Shown: in pieces, positions 8,602 through 18,060 of the stretch
Layout of the letters: every line of letters starts with the position of its first letter
Position numbering within the stretch: position 1 is the stretch's first letter
Source: JAKOQB01 sp036824465
GTDB lineage: Bacteria; Pseudomonadota; Gammaproteobacteria; Burkholderiales; Burkholderiaceae_F
Direction: 5' to 3'
Assembly (NCBI GenBank): GCA_036824465.1
Contig: DAITAC010000002.1
Span: forward strand, 57,725-121,724
Length of the DNA stretch: 64,000 bases
Notes under the pieces: generated by a model
The model's database searches: none
The model's input: the letters and a program-made list of their open reading frames with translations, nothing else
Told to the model about the DNA's origin: nothing
Program-made: the position numbers and the translations under genes

Positions 8602-10082
8602 GCCTGGCCCGCTTCGGCACCGATCTCGCGCACCGTCGCCGCGAACACTTCGCTGCGGTGTGCGTAGTTACGGAACATGTCGAGACTCGCACAGGCCGGA
8701 GAAAGCAGCACCGCGTCGCCCGCGCGCGCGTGCCGCACGCAAACATGCACTGCGTCCGGCAGCGTCTCGCAGCGCTCGATTGGAAATCCGGCCTGACCCA
8801 GCGCGGCGGCAATTGGTCCTGCGTCGCGGCCGATGAGCGCCACTGCACGTGCATGACGTGCCAGCGGCGCGGCAAGCGGCGCGAAGTCCTGGCCCTTGCC
8901 GTCGCCGCCGAGGATGACGGTCAGTCGCTTGCCTTCGGCGCCCAGCCCTTCGATCGCGGCCACCGTGGCGCCAACGTTGGTCCCTTTCGAGTCGTCGTAA
9001 TAGTCGATACCACCGACGCTCGCGATCAGCTCGACACGATGCGGTTCGCCGCGGTACTCGCGCAGCGCGTGCAGCATCGGCGCGAGCGGGCAGCCGATCG
9101 CGCGCGCCAGGGCGAGCGCGGCCAGCGCATTCATCGCGTTGTGCCGCCCGCGCAGTCGTAGCGCTTCGGTCGGCATCAGTCGGTGAACGTAGATCGACGC
9201 GTCAGTCGGGAGCGGAATCACCGGCGAATCCGCCGCAACCCTGCGCCGCCGCGCTCCCGCCATTTCTTCCGCGAAGCCGAGCCAGGTCAACGCACCATCG
9301 CGCAACAAGCCGTACTCGTCGGCGTGCACCGGCGCGCCGGCGCCAAAGGTGCAGATGTGCGCACTCTTGCGCGCCATCGCCTTCACGATCGCGTCGTCGC
9401 GATTGAGAATCTGTACGGTGTCCTTGGTGAAGATGCGCGCCTTTGCTTTCGCATAGGCCTCCATCGAACCGTGCCAGTCGAGATGGTCCTGCGAAACGTT
9501 GAGCACCGTGGCCGCATCGCACACCAGCGAGTTCGTGGTTGCAAGTTGAAAGCTCGACAACTCGAGCACCCAGACTTCGGGCAGGTGGTCGGCGTCGAGC
9601 TGCTCACGCAGGGTGTCGAGCGCAGTTGGTGAAATGTTGCCCGCCACCACGACGCGCTTGCCCGCGCGCTCGATCAGCAGGCCCGTGAGCCGCGTGGTAG
9701 TGGTCTTGCCGTTGGTGCCGGTAACGCCGATGACCTGGGGTCGATAGCCGCGCTCGCTGCCCAGCTGCGCCAGTGCGCGGGAAAAGAGCTCGATCTCGCC
9801 AACGATTTCAATGGCGCGCGACTTCGATTCCTTCAGCAGCGGCGTGGCAGGCGACATCGTGGGCGACAGTCCGGGGCTGATGGCGACGCGCTGTACGCCG
9901 TCGAGCAACGCGGCTGAAAACGACCCGCCAATGAACTCGGCGTCCCGCACCTGCGTGCGCAGTTCATCCAGCATCGGCGGCGCATCCCGTGTGTCAGCCA
10001 CGCGCACCGACCAGCCTTCGCGCGCGAGCCAGCGCGCCATTGCCAGGCCGCTTTCGCCGAGACCAAGAATCAGCGCTCGCAT
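8595..10082 (-). CDS. murD: UDP-MurNAc-L-alanine--D-glutamate ligase
   Basis: Mur ligase that adds D-glutamate to UDP-MurNAc-L-Ala in the cytoplasm. The product is 495 residues, a little longer than the E. coli enzyme (about 440), with extra residues mainly between the central and C-terminal domains. The N-terminal UDP-binding motif LGLGESGLAMARWLA, the P-loop GVTGTNGKTTTTRLTG and the region NVSQDHLDWHGSM are present, as is DDSKGTNVGATVAAIEG in the C-terminal domain. It lies between mraY (8 bp gap) and ftsW (overlap). Confidence 0.97.
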   Translation of the reverse strand: MRALILGLGESGLAMARWLAREGWSVRVADTRDAPPMLDELRTQVRDAEFIGGSFSAALLDGVQRVAISPGLSPTMSPATPLLKESKSRAIEIVGEIELFSRALAQLGSERGYRPQVIGVTGTNGKTTTTRLTGLLIERAGKRVVVAGNISPTALDTLREQLDADHLPEVWVLELSSFQLATTNSLVCDAATVLNVSQDHLDWHGSMEAYAKAKARIFTKDTVQILNRDDAIVKAMARKSAHICTFGAGAPVHADEYGLLRDGALTWLGFAEEMAGARRRRVAADSPVIPLPTDASIYVHRLMPTEALRLRGRHNAMNALAALALARAIGCPLAPMLHALREYRGEPHRVELIASVGGIDYYDDSKGTNVGATVAAIEGLGAEGKRLTVILGGDGKGQDFAPLAAPLARHARAVALIGRDAGPIAAALGQAGFPIERCETLPDAVHVCVRHARAGDAVLLSPACASLDMFRNYAHRSEVFAATVREIGAEAGQAC

Positions 10083-10090
10083 GAATTCGA

Positions 10091-11245
10091 CTACCTGATC
10101 TTCAACGTCGACAAACCCACCAGCACCAGCATGATGGTGATGATCCAGAAACGCACGACGACCTGGTTTTCCTTCCAGCCACTCAGTTCAAAGTGGTGAT
10201 GAAGGGGCGCCATGCGGAAGATGCGCCGCCCACCGGTCCACTTGAAGAAGCCGACCTGCAACATCACCGAGATGGTTTCGGCAACGAATACGCCGCCCAT
10301 GATGAAGAGCACGATTTCCTGCCGCGTGATTACCGCGATGGTGCCGAGCGCTGCACCAAGCGCAAGCGCGCCGACGTCACCCATGAACACCTGAGCTGGA
10401 TACGCGTTGAACCACAGAAATGCCAGCCCGGCACCGGCGATCGCACCGCAGATGATCACCAGTTCACCTGCGCCGGGGATGTACGGAAAAAGCAGGTACC
10501 TGGAGAAGTCGGCACGGCCGACAACGTAGGCAAACACGCCGAGCGCTGCTCCAACCATCGACGCCGGCAGAATCGCAAGACCATCAAGCCCGTCGGTCAG
10601 ATTGACTGCGTTGCTGGTGCCGACGATCACGAGGTAAGACAGGATCACAAAGCCGAACACACCCATCGGATAGGCGAAGTTCTTGAAAAACGGCACGATC
10701 AGGTCCGACCGTGGCGGCAGGTCGAGCTGGAATCCGCTCATGAACCAGTGCCCCATCAGCACCCAGATCTTGTCGGTCGATGGCGCCGCGATCGCGAAAG
10801 CGAGATAGAACGCGGCCGTCAGTCCGACGACCGACTGCCAGAAGTACTTCTCCTTCGCGCTCATGCCTTTGGGGTTGCGGTGCACCACCTTGCGGTAGTC
10901 ATCGACCCAGCCGATCCAGCCGAAACCGAGCGTCACCAGCAGCACGACCCAGATGAAGCGGTTGGTCAGATCGGCCCATAGCAGTGTGGTGATGCCGATC
11001 GAAATCAGGATGAGCGCCCCGCCCATTGTCGGCGTGCCGGATTTGGTCAGATGCGACTGCGGCCCCTCAGTTCGCACTGCCTGTCCGATCTTCAGCTCGG
11101 TCAACCTGCGGATCACGCGCGGCCCTGCGAACAGTCCGATCACGAGCGCCGTGGCAGCAGCGAGCACCGCACGCAGCGTCAGGTACTCGAACACACGAAA
11201 CGCGCGGATCTCCGGCGTTAACCATTGAAAGAGCTCGAGCAGCAT
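10091..11245 (-). CDS. mraY: Phospho-MurNAc-pentapeptide transferase MraY
   Basis: Ten-pass inner-membrane enzyme that moves phospho-MurNAc-pentapeptide to undecaprenyl phosphate, making lipid I. I start at the ATG at 11245, two bases after the murF stop, giving 384 residues; the open frame continues upstream only inside murF. Diagnostic motifs are GTPTMGGALIL, the VDDYRKVV aspartate pair, NAVNLTDGLDGLA, and the C-terminal APLHHHFELSGWKE. The gene lies in the conserved murF-mraY-murD order. Confidence 0.97.
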   Translation of the reverse strand: MLLELFQWLTPEIRAFRVFEYLTLRAVLAAATALVIGLFAGPRVIRRLTELKIGQAVRTEGPQSHLTKSGTPTMGGALILISIGITTLLWADLTNRFIWVVLLVTLGFGWIGWVDDYRKVVHRNPKGMSAKEKYFWQSVVGLTAAFYLAFAIAAPSTDKIWVLMGHWFMSGFQLDLPPRSDLIVPFFKNFAYPMGVFGFVILSYLVIVGTSNAVNLTDGLDGLAILPASMVGAALGVFAYVVGRADFSRYLLFPYIPGAGELVIICGAIAGAGLAFLWFNAYPAQVFMGDVGALALGAALGTIAVITRQEIVLFIMGGVFVAETISVMLQVGFFKWTGGRRIFRMAPLHHHFELSGWKENQVVVRFWIITIMLVLVGLSTLKIR

Positions 11246-11247
11246 GG

Positions 11248-12615
11248 TCAGTGGTTCTCTGCCGTTGCGGGTCCTGCCAATGCGTGCACGACGCGCTCCA
11301 TCTTCATGAAGCGTGAACCCTTGATCAGGACAGTGGCACCGGGGACGGCCACGACCCGCGCCGCGTCGATGAGATCTTCGATCGCGGCAAAGTGCCGCGC
11401 CTTCGGTCCGAACGCAACGCAAAGTTCACGTGACTGTTCGCCCAGCGCGAGCACCACCTCGATTCCGCGCTCCCTGGCGTAGGCGCCAATCTCGCGATGA
11501 AACTCCGGGCCCTGCGCGCCGACCTCGCCCATGTCGCCGATGATCAGCACCCGCGGCGCGAGCGCAGCGGCAAGGACGTCGATCGCCGCGCGCACCGAAT
11601 CCGGATTCGCGTTGTAGCTGTCGTCGATCAGTCCGCAGCCATTGTCGAGCGTGATGCGGGCGCCGCGCCCGCGCACCGGCGCAAACGCCGCCAGCGCCGC
11701 GCCGATCACTGCCGGCGTCACATCAAATGCGAGGGCGGCCGCCGTCGCCGCAAGAGCGTTGTGGACGTTGTGTTCGCCGGGAAGTGCCAGCTCGGTATCG
11801 ATCACTCCGGCCGGCGTCGCAATCGCGATGCGACTGCCTGCGGCGCCAAGTTCGTACTGTGCGGTGATGACCGCGAACCCGCGCCGGGCGAAATCGAGCA
11901 CGCGCCGCGTGCCAGCCAGGCTGCGCCAGACGCCGGCGCACGCATCATCGGCCGGGAATACTGCGATGCCTTCAGGCGGCAACGCCGCGATCGCAGCGCC
12001 GTTTTCGCGCGCGGTCGCCTCCACGCCTGCCATGAACTCCTGATGCTCGCGCTGCGCGTTGTTGACGAGCGCAATGGTCGGCCTCGCAAGCTCGGCCAGG
12101 TAGGCGATCTCACCCGGATGATTCATGCCGAGTTCAAGCACCGCAACCCGATGCTGCGCATTGAGATCAAACAGCATCAGTGGCAACCCGATGTCGTTGT
12201 TCAAATTGCCGCGCGTTGCAAGGCGTTTCCTTTCGCCAAATGCGCGCGCCAGGATCGCCGCAATCATCTGGGTGACGGTGGTCTTGCCGTTGCTGCCGGT
12301 GACCGCAATCAACGGGAGAGTGAAGCGCGCTCGCCACGCAGCGGCGGCGAAACCCAGCGCGCGTTTGCTGTCGGCGACGATCACCTGCGGGACCGCAACG
12401 TCGAGCGGGCGTTCGACCAGGGCCGCGACCGCGCCACGCTCAATCGCCTGCGCCACATACTCATGACCGTCGAAGTGATCACCGCGCAGTGCGACGAAAA
12501 GCGCGCCCGCCGCCGATGACCGCGAATCGGTCGATACCGATGTGAAACGCACGCGTGTGTCGCCCTGCACTGACGCGCCGCGCAGCGACTGAGCGAGCTC
12601 TGCGACGGTCAGCAT
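11248..12615 (-). CDS. murF: UDP-MurNAc-tripeptide--D-Ala-D-Ala ligase
   Basis: Mur ligase that attaches the D-Ala-D-Ala dipeptide made by Ddl, giving the UDP-MurNAc-pentapeptide that MraY uses. The product is 455 residues. Visible motifs are the P-loop AVTGSNGKTTVTQMIA, the LGMNHPGEIAYLA region, and DDSYNANPDSVRAAIDVLA in the C-terminal domain. The gene overlaps the murE stop by seven bases. Confidence 0.97.
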   Translation of the reverse strand: MLTVAELAQSLRGASVQGDTRVRFTSVSTDSRSSAAGALFVALRGDHFDGHEYVAQAIERGAVAALVERPLDVAVPQVIVADSKRALGFAAAAWRARFTLPLIAVTGSNGKTTVTQMIAAILARAFGERKRLATRGNLNNDIGLPLMLFDLNAQHRVAVLELGMNHPGEIAYLAELARPTIALVNNAQREHQEFMAGVEATARENGAAIAALPPEGIAVFPADDACAGVWRSLAGTRRVLDFARRGFAVITAQYELGAAGSRIAIATPAGVIDTELALPGEHNVHNALAATAAALAFDVTPAVIGAALAAFAPVRGRGARITLDNGCGLIDDSYNANPDSVRAAIDVLAAALAPRVLIIGDMGEVGAQGPEFHREIGAYARERGIEVVLALGEQSRELCVAFGPKARHFAAIEDLIDAARVVAVPGATVLIKGSRFMKMERVVHALAGPATAENH

Positions 12616-14222
12616 GCCGACCTCAGTCCGGGCAGCGGTGTGTCGCCACGCGTAGGAACATCGGAAGCCGAGCGGCGGTCGGTCGGACCGTTTGCGCCGC
12701 GGCGAGCGGCCAACGCCGTGCGTGCCTGCTCGATGTCAGAAAACGGCCGCTTCACGCCACCGATGTCCTGATAGTCCTCGTGCCCCTTGCCGGCGATGAG
12801 CACGATGTCTTCCGCGGCAGCACGCCGCACGGCATGCGCAATCGCCAGCGCACGGTCAACGATCTGCTCTTGCGACGTCCCGGGGGCAACGCCGGCCGCG
12901 ACATCGGCGACGATCCGCGCCGGGTCTTCGCTGCGCGGATTGTCACTGGTAATGACGACGTAGTCGGCACCCTGCGAAGCGGCACGTGCCATGGGTGCGC
13001 GCTTGCCGGGATCGCGATCGCCGCCGGCGCCGAAGACGACCCACACCCGGCCGCGGCGCGCGGTTGCCATTGGTCGCAGTGCGGCGAGCGCTTTTTCGAG
13101 TGCATCGGGCGTATGCGCGTAATCGATCACCACCAGCGGCGCACCATGACCGCCAAAGCGTTGCATACGGCCGGGCGGCGGCATGAGCCGCGGCAGGAAT
13201 GCGCAGGCGTGGTCGAGCGCGACTCCGCAGGCCAGCACGCAACCCGCGACGCCCAGAAGATTCGACACGTTGAAATCGCCCACGAGCGGTACCGACACTG
13301 CGTGCGCCGCACCGTTGCAGCGAATCGCGAACGCAAGACCTTCGGGCGTGGCGCGAACATCGTCCGCCGACAACATTCGGGTGACCGCTTCGGGCGCCGC
13401 GACACCGCGCGCAGTGAAACCGGTGATGCGCACGCCACCTGCGCGCGCGCGACTCGACAGCCTTTGCGCCAGCCGCTGTCCCGCTGCGTCGTCAAGATTG
13501 ATCACAGCGTCGGTCAGCGTGGGCCAGTCGAACAGGATCGCCTTGGCCGCCTCGTAGCGCTCCATCGTGCCGTGGTAGTCAAGGTGGTCGCGCGTCAAAT
13601 TGGTGAAGAGCGCCACGTCGAATTTCATGCCGTTGACGCGGCCCTGGTCGAGACCGATCGAGGACACCTCGATCGCCAGCGCGCGCGCGCCTTCATGCGC
13701 GAAGCGCCGCACCGCACGCTGCAGCGTGATCGCGTCGGGCGTCGTCAGCGTCGCGTCCGCCTGCAGTTCGCCTGGAAAACCGCTGCCAACGGTCCCGACG
13801 ACCGCACATCGAGTCCCGGCCAGTGTCAGCAGTTGCGCGATCCACTGACTGCACGATGTCTTGCCGTTGGTCCCGGTCACGCCAATGCTGAGCATGCCTT
13901 CGCTCGGCAACGCGTAGAAACGTGCCGCGAGCTGCCCCACGATTCGACGCAGATTGGTCACCGGCAGAACCGGGACGCCAACGTCGCTTTGCTGCCAGCC
14001 CTCGGCCTCGACAACGATCGCAGCCGCACCGCGCGCCACTGCCGCTCCAATGAACAATCGCCCGTCGGCGCTCTTGCCCGGGATCGCGCCGGGCAAAGCG
14101 ATAAACACATCACCCGGTGCGACGTGGCGGCTGTCGAGCTGCAGGTCGCGTGCTGGCATGGGCTGCGTGTGTGTGCGCAGCCACGCCAGGATCTCCATCG
14201 CGGCGGCGTGTGGTCCCGTCAT
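12609..14222 (-). CDS. murE: UDP-MurNAc-L-Ala-D-Glu--meso-diaminopimelate ligase
   Basis: Mur ligase that adds the third stem-peptide residue. The product is 537 residues, longer than the usual 480-500, with extra residues at the C-terminal end. The P-loop GVTGTNGKTSCSQWIA is present. The substrate-selecting motif reads DNPR within TSDNPRSEDP, which in this family indicates meso-diaminopimelate rather than lysine, so the peptidoglycan should be of the Gram-negative type. It overlaps ftsI by four bases. Confidence 0.97.
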   Translation of the reverse strand: MTGPHAAAMEILAWLRTHTQPMPARDLQLDSRHVAPGDVFIALPGAIPGKSADGRLFIGAAVARGAAAIVVEAEGWQQSDVGVPVLPVTNLRRIVGQLAARFYALPSEGMLSIGVTGTNGKTSCSQWIAQLLTLAGTRCAVVGTVGSGFPGELQADATLTTPDAITLQRAVRRFAHEGARALAIEVSSIGLDQGRVNGMKFDVALFTNLTRDHLDYHGTMERYEAAKAILFDWPTLTDAVINLDDAAGQRLAQRLSSRARAGGVRITGFTARGVAAPEAVTRMLSADDVRATPEGLAFAIRCNGAAHAVSVPLVGDFNVSNLLGVAGCVLACGVALDHACAFLPRLMPPPGRMQRFGGHGAPLVVIDYAHTPDALEKALAALRPMATARRGRVWVVFGAGGDRDPGKRAPMARAASQGADYVVITSDNPRSEDPARIVADVAAGVAPGTSQEQIVDRALAIAHAVRRAAAEDIVLIAGKGHEDYQDIGGVKRPFSDIEQARTALAARRGANGPTDRRSASDVPTRGDTPLPGLRSAC

Positions 14223-16024
14223 AGCGATTCCGGCACGAGCTGCGCCGGCAGAGTCGGCACAGAAATGGGCCCGTCCGGCGGCACCTGCAGCGTGCGCAAT
14301 GTCGCGGCGGTGACCTGCGCAAACACCGGCGCGGCGACCTGGCCACCGTAGTACGCGGCGCCGCTCGGTTCATCGATCATCACCGCGACGACGATGCGCG
14401 GATCGGACACGGGCGCAAAGCCGGAAAACGAGGCGATGTAGGCGTTCGTGTAATGCCCGTTGAGCAATTTGCGCGCGGTACCGGTCTTGCCGGCCGTGCG
14501 ATAGCCAGCGATACGCGCGGCCGGCGCGGTACCCCGATCGCCGACGGCCATTTCGAGCATGTTGCGCATCGCGCGCGCGGTTTGCGGTTTCAGCACCTGC
14601 ACACCGGCCACCGGTCCACCGACCTTCAGCAGCGACAGCGGCACAACGTCGCCATCACGCGCGAACACGGTGTAAGCCCGTGCGAGTTGCAGCAGCGAAA
14701 CCGACACACCGTAGCCGTAGGCAATCGTCGCCTGCTCGATCGGCCTCCAGGCCTTATAGGGACGCAGGCGACCCGCCACCGCACCTTGGAAACCGATCCG
14801 CGGCGGCTGGCCGAAGCCGACACCCGTGTAGGTGTCCCACAGCTGCTGGGCCGGCAGATCGAGCGCAATTTTCGCGGTGCCGACATTGCTCGACTTGGCA
14901 ACAACTTCCTCGACGGACAGCACACCGTGCGGATGCGCATCGCCGATGGTGCGATTGCCGATCGTCATCTTGCCCGGCGCGGTGTTGATGCGCATCTGCG
15001 GGGTAATCCGTCCAGCATCCAGCGCGGCGGCAACCGAGAACGGCTTCAGCGTCGAGCCTGGCTCGAATGTGTCGGTCACTACCCGATTGCGCAGCGCCTC
15101 CATGCTCCACGAGCCGCGCGCGTTGGGATCGAAGCTGGGCCAGCTCGCCAGCGCGAGCACTTCACCGGTCTTCACATCGAGAACGACGATGGAACCGGCC
15201 TTCGCGCGATTGGCATCGATCGCGGAGCTCAGCGCAGAATGAGCGAGGTACTGAATGCGGTTATCGATCGACAGTGTGACTTCGCGGCCATCGACGGGAT
15301 CGAGCAGCCAGGCGTCTTCGACGATGCGACCCATCCGATCCTTGATCACACGCCGGTGACCGGTGCGGCCGGCGAGCGTGGAGTCGAAAGCGAGCTCGAT
15401 TCCCTCCTGCCCGCGATCCTCGACATTGGTGAATCCGGTCAAATGGGCGACGGCGCTGCTTTCCGGATAGTGGCGCTTGAATTCGCGCGTCTGGTGGATG
15501 CCGTCGAGGTTCAGGCGCTCGATTTTCTTCGCCACATCGAGGTCGACCTGCCGTCGCAGGTAGACGAATTTGCGATCGTCATTTGCCAGGCGGCGGCGCA
15601 GCTCGGTCGCCGGCATCTGCAACAGCTGCGCGAGCTGCGCGAGCTGCTGCGAGGTTGCATCGACGTCATCCGGAATAGCCCAGATTGCTTTCGCCGGCAC
15701 CGAGGCTGCGAGCACGACCCCGTTGCGGTCAACGACCTTGCCGCGCGTTGCGGGTACATCCAGCGTGCGTGCGTAACGCACCTCGCCCTGGTGCTGGAAA
15801 TATCCGGTCGCAACGCCGCCCTGCAGGAATACGGCGCGACCGGCAAGGGCGACGAAGCCGCAGAACAACACGAACAGCAGCAGCTTCGAGCGCCACGCCG
15901 GAAGCTTGACTACCAGCAACGGATTTGAGTTGAACGCAACGCGATCCCCGCCTCTGCCGCGCGGCGCGCTCGGCGGACGTCGTCCGCTGATGGCGCCGGA
16001 TCGAACTGCCGCCGGCTGTTTCAC
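14219..16024 (-). CDS. ftsI: Septal transpeptidase FtsI (PBP3)
   Basis: Class B penicillin-binding protein that cross-links septal peptidoglycan, partner of FtsW. The product is 601 residues. A basic cytoplasmic tail of about 45 residues precedes one membrane helix (LLLFVLFCGFVALAGRAVFL), then a pedestal domain and a transpeptidase domain. The three active-site motifs are all intact: STLK (in FEPGSTLKPFSVA), SSN (in VAKSSNVGTAK) and KTG (in AGKTGTARK). It overlaps ftsL and murE by four bases each. Confidence 0.97.
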   Translation of the reverse strand: MKQPAAVRSGAISGRRPPSAPRGRGGDRVAFNSNPLLVVKLPAWRSKLLLFVLFCGFVALAGRAVFLQGGVATGYFQHQGEVRYARTLDVPATRGKVVDRNGVVLAASVPAKAIWAIPDDVDATSQQLAQLAQLLQMPATELRRRLANDDRKFVYLRRQVDLDVAKKIERLNLDGIHQTREFKRHYPESSAVAHLTGFTNVEDRGQEGIELAFDSTLAGRTGHRRVIKDRMGRIVEDAWLLDPVDGREVTLSIDNRIQYLAHSALSSAIDANRAKAGSIVVLDVKTGEVLALASWPSFDPNARGSWSMEALRNRVVTDTFEPGSTLKPFSVAAALDAGRITPQMRINTAPGKMTIGNRTIGDAHPHGVLSVEEVVAKSSNVGTAKIALDLPAQQLWDTYTGVGFGQPPRIGFQGAVAGRLRPYKAWRPIEQATIAYGYGVSVSLLQLARAYTVFARDGDVVPLSLLKVGGPVAGVQVLKPQTARAMRNMLEMAVGDRGTAPAARIAGYRTAGKTGTARKLLNGHYTNAYIASFSGFAPVSDPRIVVAVMIDEPSGAAYYGGQVAAPVFAQVTAATLRTLQVPPDGPISVPTLPAQLVPESL

Positions 16025-16323
16025 TTCGCGCCCTCAATGCGCGCGACCGGTGCCGGCAAGAACACGGTGCGGCTGCTGTCAACCGGGCGCAGACCGAATT
16101 GACGCGCTGCTGATTCCACGCTGGCCGGCTTCGATGCGCGCCCAAGCTCGACGCGCAGGCGATTTCCTTCTGCCTCGAGCTGCTGCGCTAATTGCTGCGC
16201 GCGCTCGAGTTCAACAAAAAGTCCACGCGCGCGATGCTGTGAGGTGATGAGCGCAAGGCTGCAAGCCACCAGCGCAGCCACCATGGTCAGGATGATCCAA
16301 ACGCTTGGCGCCCGTTGCGTCAC
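16021..16323 (-). CDS. ftsL: Cell division protein FtsL
   Basis: Small bitopic divisome protein of 100 residues that forms the FtsQLB complex and activates FtsWI. One membrane helix at about residues 8-26 (VWIILTMVAALVACSLALIT) is followed by a coiled-coil rich in Leu, Glu and Gln (residues 35-60) and a C-terminal segment containing SAARQFGLRPV. FtsL is weakly conserved in sequence, so the call leans on length, topology and its place between rsmH and ftsI, both of which it overlaps by four bases. Confidence 0.93.
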   Translation of the reverse strand: MTQRAPSVWIILTMVAALVACSLALITSQHRARGLFVELERAQQLAQQLEAEGNRLRVELGRASKPASVESAARQFGLRPVDSSRTVFLPAPVARIEGAK

Positions 16324-17297
16324 GCGGGAACCTCGTTCTTCAGCGCTATGTCAGTGCGCTCGGCGATCCGCAATACGGCGCTGCGCGAGCGCGGATTTGC
16401 TGCGATCTCGGATGCGCTTGGCCGCACCTTGCCCAGCGCGCGCAGCGTTGCTCGCGGCAGCTGCGCAGCACGCAGCGGCAATCTATGCGCGCCCGTGCCG
16501 AGATGACGCTCGGGGTGCGCATGCTGATCGATGAACCGCTTGACGATCCGGTCCTCGAGCGAATGAAAGCTGATCACCACCAGGCGACCGCCCATGTTCA
16601 ACACGGCAAGGATCTGCGGAAGCACTAGCGCCAGTTCCTCAAGCTCTTGATTGAGGTGAATCCGTAAAGCCTGAAAAGTTCGCGTGGCCGGATGCTGGCC
16701 GGCATCTTTGCGACTCTTGGCCGGGATCGCGTCTGCCACGACAGCGGCAAGGTCGGCGGTCGTAGCGAGCGGCCGCCCCAGGCGCTGTTCATCCGGGCGG
16801 CAAGCCACAATCGCCTTTGCAATCGATGCAGCAAACCGTTCTTCCCCATAGTCCCGAATGACTCGCGTCAGCTCTTCAACAGTTGTCGAGGCCAGCCACT
16901 GCGCAAGCGTTTGCCCCTGCGTGGTGTCCATGCGCATGTCGAGCGGACCTGCCTGTCGCCACGAGAAACCGCGCGCCGCCTCGTCGATCTGCGGTGACGA
17001 CACGCCCAGGTCCAGCAGCGCTCCGTCCACCTTCGCAATGCCCAGCGCCGCAAGCGTGCCTTGCAAGCGTGAGAAAGCGGTGTGCACAAAGTGAAATCGC
17101 GAGTCGTCGATCGTCACTGCGCTGGCAGCGGCCTGCGGATCGCGATCGAACGCAATGACTCGGCCCTTTGGCGAAAGGTGCTGCAGCAGTTGTCGCGTGT
17201 GTCCGCCCCGGCCGAAAGTCGCGTCGACGTAGATTCCGTCCGGCGTCGTGACCAGGCAGTCGACGGCAGTTGCGGCGAGAACGGTTTGGTGCTGCAA
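16320..17297 (-). CDS. rsmH: 16S rRNA (cytosine(1402)-N(4))-methyltransferase RsmH
   Basis: SAM-dependent methyltransferase modifying C1402 of 16S rRNA in the decoding centre; also called MraW. The product is 325 residues. The SAM-binding motif YVDATFGRGGHTRQLL, GALLDLGVSSPQID and RTFQALRIHLNQELEEL are all characteristic. The only start available is a TTG at 17297, because an in-frame TAG lies five codons upstream; no clear ribosome site is seen, so the N-terminus is less certain. It follows mraZ by 36 bp. Confidence 0.95.
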   Translation of the reverse strand: MQHQTVLAATAVDCLVTTPDGIYVDATFGRGGHTRQLLQHLSPKGRVIAFDRDPQAAASAVTIDDSRFHFVHTAFSRLQGTLAALGIAKVDGALLDLGVSSPQIDEAARGFSWRQAGPLDMRMDTTQGQTLAQWLASTTVEELTRVIRDYGEERFAASIAKAIVACRPDEQRLGRPLATTADLAAVVADAIPAKSRKDAGQHPATRTFQALRIHLNQELEELALVLPQILAVLNMGGRLVVISFHSLEDRIVKRFIDQHAHPERHLGTGAHRLPLRAAQLPRATLRALGKVRPSASEIAANPRSRSAVLRIAERTDIALKNEVPA

Positions 17298-17333
17298 GGG
17301 AAACGACTGCTACGAGACCGACCGAAGTCACCA

Positions 17334-17759
17334 TCAGAACGTGAACCCGGCCGCCGCCTCGAGGCCGGTGGCGAGCTGAGTCTGTTCCGTCGAGGCATGG
17401 CGGGCGGCGTCCCAGAGCTCAAAATGCTCCCCCATGCCAAGAAGCATGGTGTCGCGCTCAAGCCCGGCGGCCGTGCGCAACTCGGATGGAATCAGCAGCC
17501 GGCCGGCCGAATCGAGCTCGAGATCGATCGCGCTGCCTAACAGCAGGCGCTGCAAAGCTCGGGCGGCGTACGGCAGTCGTGCGATTTCCTCGCGCTTGGA
17601 TTCCCAGCGTGGACGCGGGTAGACGAGAAGGCAGCCGTCAGGATGGCGCGTCAAGGTCAAGCGCGCATCGCACAGCGCCTGCAACGCATCGCGATGCCTT
17701 GTGGGCATTGAAATCCTGCCCTTGACGTCAAGCGTCAACTGCGACGCGCCTTGAAACAC
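17334..17759 (-). CDS. mraZ: Transcriptional regulator MraZ
   Basis: Double SpoVT/AbrB-fold DNA-binding protein of 141 residues that in E. coli represses the dcw operon by binding repeated GTGG boxes at its own promoter. It opens with FQGASQLTLDVKGRISMPTRHRD, and a second half-domain contains LELDSAGRLLIPSELRTAAGLE. The start is GTG at 17759 with GGAG about 10 bases upstream. It is the first gene of the cluster, and three matching boxes are present 80-100 bp upstream, so autoregulation is very likely. Confidence 0.97.
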   Translation of the reverse strand: MFQGASQLTLDVKGRISMPTRHRDALQALCDARLTLTRHPDGCLLVYPRPRWESKREEIARLPYAARALQRLLLGSAIDLELDSAGRLLIPSELRTAAGLERDTMLLGMGEHFELWDAARHASTEQTQLATGLEAAAGFTF

Positions 17760-17825
17760 GATTCCCCGTCTCCGCTGGAGGTGTGTCAGGTAGTTCCTTC
17801 ACTGGTAAGCCGTTCCAGCGAAGCG

Positions 17826-17862
17826 ACCACTAACTGATCCACTGTCTCCCACTTTCTTCCAC
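17826..17862 (-). promoter_or_regulatory. MraZ operator boxes (three 10-bp-spaced GTGG repeats plus one outlier)
   Basis: Read on the minus strand, GTGGA (17862-17858), GTGGG (17852-17848) and GTGGA (17842-17838) repeat with exact 10-bp spacing; a further GTGG lies at 17830-17827. Direct repeats of this type with 5-bp spacers are the known MraZ binding site. They sit just downstream of the -10 element, where bound MraZ would block transcription of the dcw cluster. Confidence 0.85.
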
Positions 17863-17867
17863 TTCGC

Positions 17868-17896
17868 ACTGTAGCGAAGCGGTTCGGGCGGGTCAA
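17868..17896 (-). promoter_or_regulatory. Sigma70-type promoter of mraZ (Pmra)
   Basis: On the minus strand a -35 element TTGACC (17896-17891) and a -10 element TACAGT (17873-17868) are separated by exactly 17 bp. The MraZ boxes begin 5 bp downstream of the -10. The stretch from here to rnpB (17897-18060) has no gene and is AT-richer than its surroundings; nothing else specific is seen in it. Confidence 0.75.
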
Positions 17897-18060
17897 GCAT
17901 CCAGACGGAGATTTCTCAATCGCGACAAGGACTTAGGGCATGGTGCTCATATGAAACCACAGAAAAAGTGCTACTGAATGAAAGAGATATAGCAATCAGT
18001 GAAAGTGGTTTCTTAGAAGATCGCGGCCGGTCCGCGGACAAGACTGTAAGAGGCAGCTGC

